Positions 6,310 to 8,959 of a stretch of 8,959 nt of DNA are shown here, in pieces. Within the stretch, counting starts at the first letter, position 1. Every line of letters starts with the position of its first letter. Under the pieces are notes generated by a model, which saw only the letters and a program-made list of their open reading frames with translations, was not told the origin of the DNA and did not search any database. The position numbers were made by a program, and so were the translations under genes. The DNA is from Bacteroidales bacterium UBA1797 (GTDB lineage Bacteria; Bacteroidota; Bacteroidia; Bacteroidales; VadinHA17): assembly GCA_002319885.1 (NCBI GenBank), contig DCFT01000229.1, positions 1,341 to 10,299 on the forward strand, given 5' to 3'.

Positions 6310-8460
6310 TTAAAAATTAATTTTAATATTCCCGAAGAATTCTCTCGATGGCCCTGGGTGATATGCATTACCATCAGGATCAGGCTCTGTGAAAGCCATA
6401 TATTTTGCACCGGTGAGATTCCTGACAAAGAGACTGCATTCCGCATTCACCTTTCCAATGGTTACGTCGTAGCCAATCCTTGCATGGAATAGATTAAATC
6501 CTTTCTGCCAGTTCTGATATATTGTCGGGTCCATTTCGCCATAATATGCTTTCGGATCGGTATAAATAGCCCATTTTGACTGATATTCCGTAGCCAGGCT
6601 GAATTTTAATCTCTTTGTTACAGAGTATACGACTTCAGAATATACCTGATTTCTTGGAGAGTTTGGTAACCATTGTCCTGATTCAGGAGGTGATGTAAGT
6701 ACATAAGCCTGATCAGTATAAACAGGATCAATTGCAGATGACACATACTTATAATCTGCATAAGTGTAGGCAACATTCAAAGTGAGGGTTTTCATTATCT
6801 GGTATGAAATAAATGTCTCAATACCAAAACGTCTGCTGTTTCCGGCATTTCCGTAGAATACTTCCTGGTTTCCCCTTCCTGCCTGTTTGAAACGGAAAAA
6901 ATCATTTTCAGTATTCATGATAAACGCTGTTACCTCATACGACAGCTTTTCATTGTAAAACCCACGTACTCCGATTTCGCTGCAATTGGATGTAGCCGGT
7001 ACCAGATGTGTGTTAAAACCGCTGTAGCCAACCGGATTGCTTCCTAATTCCTCAGTCGATGGGGGCATAAATCCCTGGCTCCAGTCAATGAATATTGTGG
7101 CAGCATTATTAATAGAGTAACTTGCCCCAATTCGCGCAGAAACATTTTTAAAGTTTTTTGTGGTTTTTGCTGTATCTGCCCCAAGCATTTTATCAGTAAG
7201 TTCGTTATTCATGACATCAGACCGAATACTCCCGATCAGATTAAATTTCCCCATGCTTAGTTTATAAAGAGCAAAGATTCCCATGCTTCTCTGGGAAATT
7301 ATCTGATTGGCAAGCAATAAATCGGTTTCAATATTTGTCTCGTCAATGCTTTCCTTTCTCAGAGGATTGCTGGCACTTTGCAATTTGTAGAGATCAATAT
7401 TCTGCCATTTAAGATCTGTTCCTATGCTGATGTCGTTTTTTATTTTGGCAGAAGAGAAATGTAAGTTATACTGGATGCTTGTTCCGGGGTTGGTAATATT
7501 CCTGTACTCGGCGCTTTTATTGCTGGTTTCTTTATAATTCCAGGAACGCAGATATGAAGTGACTTCTATATCCTGCAATTCACTGAAAATATATTTTCCG
7601 TGAAACCCGATTGTAGTACGATTTGTCTTCTGGTACTCATTAAAGGGATTTGCATCGGGATTCGCCTGCCGGAGATTGTCAAATTGCGAGATATTTAATC
7701 CTTCAGGGTTTTGTTGAAAATAGTCGGTATGTGAGATGATCTGAGTTATAGACAATTTCGGGGAAGGATTGAAGTTGACTTTTTCATATAGGATATTTCC
7801 CCAGAAGGCCTGATGATCGCGATATCCATTTCCTCCCGTTCGGGAATAGCTTACACGGTAATCGATATCGTTATGTGTTCCATCTAACTGAATTAATGAT
7901 TTTGAGAATCCATTTGATCCCAGGGTCTGATTTATTTCCCCACCGATTGGCTTTGAACCGCCGTTATTAGTTGTAATATTTAACACTCCTGCAGCTCCGC
8001 CGCCGCCATATAAGCTGGCGGAAGGGCCTCTCAATACTTCAATTTTATTCACTGTCCCCCAATCAACATCATACAAATCGGGTGCAAAGCCCGAAGGGTC
8101 ATTAACCGGGATCCCATCAATTAACACACCGATTCCTCTCAAGCCACGTTCTGTTAAAATTCCTTGCCCACGGATGGAAACATGAACCCTTTCTCCATCG
8201 TGCTGGTTGTCGATACGCACACCTGGAACCAGTCGCAGTGCCTCTTCTGCCCCGGTTGACTTAGTCATATTTGAAAGTATCTCGGGTGTGACCAGCGATA
8301 CCGATCCCGGATTGTTTTTAAGTAAAATTGGTAATCTGTTTGAAGTAACCATTACCTCCTCCAATTTGACCATCCTGGAAGAATCTGAAATTCCGGTCTG
8401 TCCGGAGAGAAATTGACTCATACCAAGAATGAACCCAACAAAGCATATTCCTTTATTCAT
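6310..8460 (-). CDS. TonB-dependent outer-membrane receptor
   Basis: A 716-residue receptor, the size of siderophore or vitamin-type receptors rather than the roughly 1000-residue SusC class. The signal peptide has likely cleavage between Gly20 and Gln21. The TonB-box-like LEEVMVTSNR (33-42) is followed by a plug domain (about 45-165) with GVLIDGIPVND (111-121) and IEVLRGPSASLYGGGGAA (140-157). The beta-barrel fills the rest and ends in NIKINF, with the terminal Phe typical of outer-membrane barrels. There is no N-terminal carboxypeptidase-regulatory domain and no adjacent SusD, so a starch-type glycan receptor is unlikely. The substrate (iron chelate, metal, cobalamin or small glycan) cannot be told from sequence. 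Energy would come from TonB-ExbBD, which is not in the window. The ATG at 8460 sits 166 bases after the DUF1003 stop, giving room for its own promoter. Confidence 0.93.
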   Translation of the reverse strand: MNKGICFVGFILGMSQFLSGQTGISDSSRMVKLEEVMVTSNRLPILLKNNPGSVSLVTPEILSNMTKSTGAEEALRLVPGVRIDNQHDGERVHVSIRGQGILTERGLRGIGVLIDGIPVNDPSGFAPDLYDVDWGTVNKIEVLRGPSASLYGGGGAAGVLNITTNNGGSKPIGGEINQTLGSNGFSKSLIQLDGTHNDIDYRVSYSRTGGNGYRDHQAFWGNILYEKVNFNPSPKLSITQIISHTDYFQQNPEGLNISQFDNLRQANPDANPFNEYQKTNRTTIGFHGKYIFSELQDIEVTSYLRSWNYKETSNKSAEYRNITNPGTSIQYNLHFSSAKIKNDISIGTDLKWQNIDLYKLQSASNPLRKESIDETNIETDLLLANQIISQRSMGIFALYKLSMGKFNLIGSIRSDVMNNELTDKMLGADTAKTTKNFKNVSARIGASYSINNAATIFIDWSQGFMPPSTEELGSNPVGYSGFNTHLVPATSNCSEIGVRGFYNEKLSYEVTAFIMNTENDFFRFKQAGRGNQEVFYGNAGNSRRFGIETFISYQIMKTLTLNVAYTYADYKYVSSAIDPVYTDQAYVLTSPPESGQWLPNSPRNQVYSEVVYSVTKRLKFSLATEYQSKWAIYTDPKAYYGEMDPTIYQNWQKGFNLFHARIGYDVTIGKVNAECSLFVRNLTGAKYMAFTEPDPDGNAYHPGPSREFFGNIKINF

Positions 8461-8591
8461 TTAATATTGTTTTTAAATAGTAATAATTATTTTGATCAGT
8501 TATTATTCATTTATAAAATTTTCACTCATTGAAAAGATCATTTATATCCCCGGAAACAGAATATATGATGACATCCTGATGAGAAATAGTG

Positions 8592-8624
8592 TAAAATTAT
8601 CACCTTTTGTTTGCGATGTTCAAA
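8592..8624 (-). promoter_or_regulatory. Possible Bacteroidota-type promoter for the receptor gene
   Basis: Minus-strand TTTG (8624-8621) is followed after 21 bases by TAATTTTA (8599-8592), which differs from TAnnTTTG only at the last base. Transcription would start near 8585, leaving a leader of about 125 bases before the receptor ATG. It starts just past the DUF1003 stop, a sensible position. The match is good but unproven. The leader also holds a weak hairpin at 8481-8505. No riboswitch core was recognised. Confidence 0.35.
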
Positions 8625-8626
8625 TC

Positions 8627-8959
8627 TTATTTTCTTTTTATTTCGTTCATTAAATCTTCGAGATAATCTGCCTGAATTTCCTGTATCTCAATTAATTTTT
8701 TATTCTGATGGACGATCAAATGATCTATTTTTTCACTCAATAGTTTTATTTCAAGTTCAGCCTTTAAATTAATCTTATAATCATTTTCACCCCGTAACCT
8801 GTCCTTCTCTTCTTTTCTGTTCTGGCTCATCATAATAATAGGAGCCTGTATTGCTGCCAGGCATGAAAGAATAAGATTTAAAAGTATAAATGGAAACGGA
8901 TCAAAGGATTTTTTTGTAAGTATCCAGATATTAGTCCCCATCCAAAGAAGTATAAATAT
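8627..8959 (-). CDS. DUF1003 family membrane protein, C-terminal part (5' end beyond window)
   Basis: The frame stays open to the window edge at 8959, so the ATG at 8941 is probably internal and the true start lies outside. The visible 110 residues include the end of one membrane segment (IFILLWMGTNIWIL), then the family's FDPFPFILLNL, a second membrane segment continuing through SCLAAIQAPIIMMSQN, and a charged helical tail starting RKEEKDRLR. The FDP.PFILLNL, AIQAPIIMMSQNR and KDR signature is characteristic of DUF1003, a two-helix inner-membrane family of unknown function in bacteria. The tail from about residue 56 looks coiled-coil and cytoplasmic. It is followed by 166 bases before the receptor gene, so it is probably a separate unit. 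Confidence 0.88.
   Translation of the reverse strand: MFILLWMGTNIWILTKKSFDPFPFILLNLILSCLAAIQAPIIMMSQNRKEEKDRLRGENDYKINLKAELEIKLLSEKIDHLIVHQNKKLIEIQEIQADYLEDLMNEIKRK

Noticed and set aside
5958..8416. Plus-strand frames opposite DinB and the receptor (5958-6185, 6023-6208, 6307-6492, 8207-8416)
   Set aside because: They are shadows of the DinB-like and receptor genes and show no domain.
8481..8505. AT-rich hairpin TAATAA/TTATTA in the receptor leader
   Set aside because: Only six A-T pairs around a 13-base loop; expected often by chance in such AT-rich sequence.
8627..8941. Treating the DUF1003 frame as a complete 104-residue gene from the ATG at 8941
   Set aside because: The same frame is open to the window edge with membrane-helix residues upstream, and the family has more N-terminal sequence, so this ATG is probably internal.
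1..8959. A polysaccharide utilisation locus, CRISPR array, toxin-antitoxin pair or phage-defence system
   Set aside because: There is no SusC-size receptor with SusD, no repeat-spacer pattern, and no nuclease, methylase or toxin motif in any gene. The GH97 gene and receptor are not adjacent.

Overview
The window looks like chromosomal DNA from a member of the Bacteroidota. The evidence is AT-rich sequence with AT-rich, mostly Shine-Dalgarno-poor starts, a family GH97 glycosidase, a TonB-dependent receptor, several secreted concanavalin-A-fold proteins, two weak matches to the Bacteroidota TTTG / TAnnTTTG promoter, and five exported proteins whose predicted cleavage site is followed by glutamine. 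No rRNA, tRNA, CRISPR array, transposase or phage gene was seen. The lineage below phylum cannot be fixed from this sequence alone.

All ten genes lie on the minus strand, so transcription runs from high to low coordinates. In that order they are: (1) the C-terminal part of a DUF1003 membrane protein, 8959-8627, cut by the window edge; (2) a TonB-dependent outer-membrane receptor, 8460-6310, preceded by a possible promoter; (3) a tight three-gene cluster of a DinB-like protein (6183-5704), a secreted concanavalin-A-like protein of DUF1080 type (5694-5017) and a divergent TrpF/PRAI-like barrel (5001-4348), with gaps of 9 and 15 bases; (4) a secreted PQQ-type beta-propeller (4156-2897), a secreted DUF1349-type concanavalin-A-like protein (2835-2113) and a VOC/glyoxalase-fold metalloenzyme (2093-1689), with gaps of 61 and 19 bases; (5) a Nudix hydrolase (1494-1057), separated from the VOC gene by a structured noncoding repeat; (6) the N-terminal part of a GH97 glycosidase (947-1), cut by the window edge.

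The GH97 enzyme, the two concanavalin-A-like proteins, the propeller and the receptor are all exported, which fits a cell-envelope and carbohydrate-oriented lifestyle. There is no SusD partner, so this is not a classical polysaccharide utilisation locus. The small cytoplasmic proteins (DinB, PRAI-like, VOC, Nudix) have no clear shared pathway. The two clusters resemble each other in pairing a secreted concanavalin-A-like protein with a small cytoplasmic enzyme gene directly downstream.

The points most worth following are the TrpF-like protein, which keeps both catalytic residues but has lost the usual substrate-binding motifs and sits away from any trp gene, the structured repeat at 1548-1671, and the long inverted repeat at 6214-6292. 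I found no convincing new multi-gene system. No intergenic gap exceeds 200 bases.
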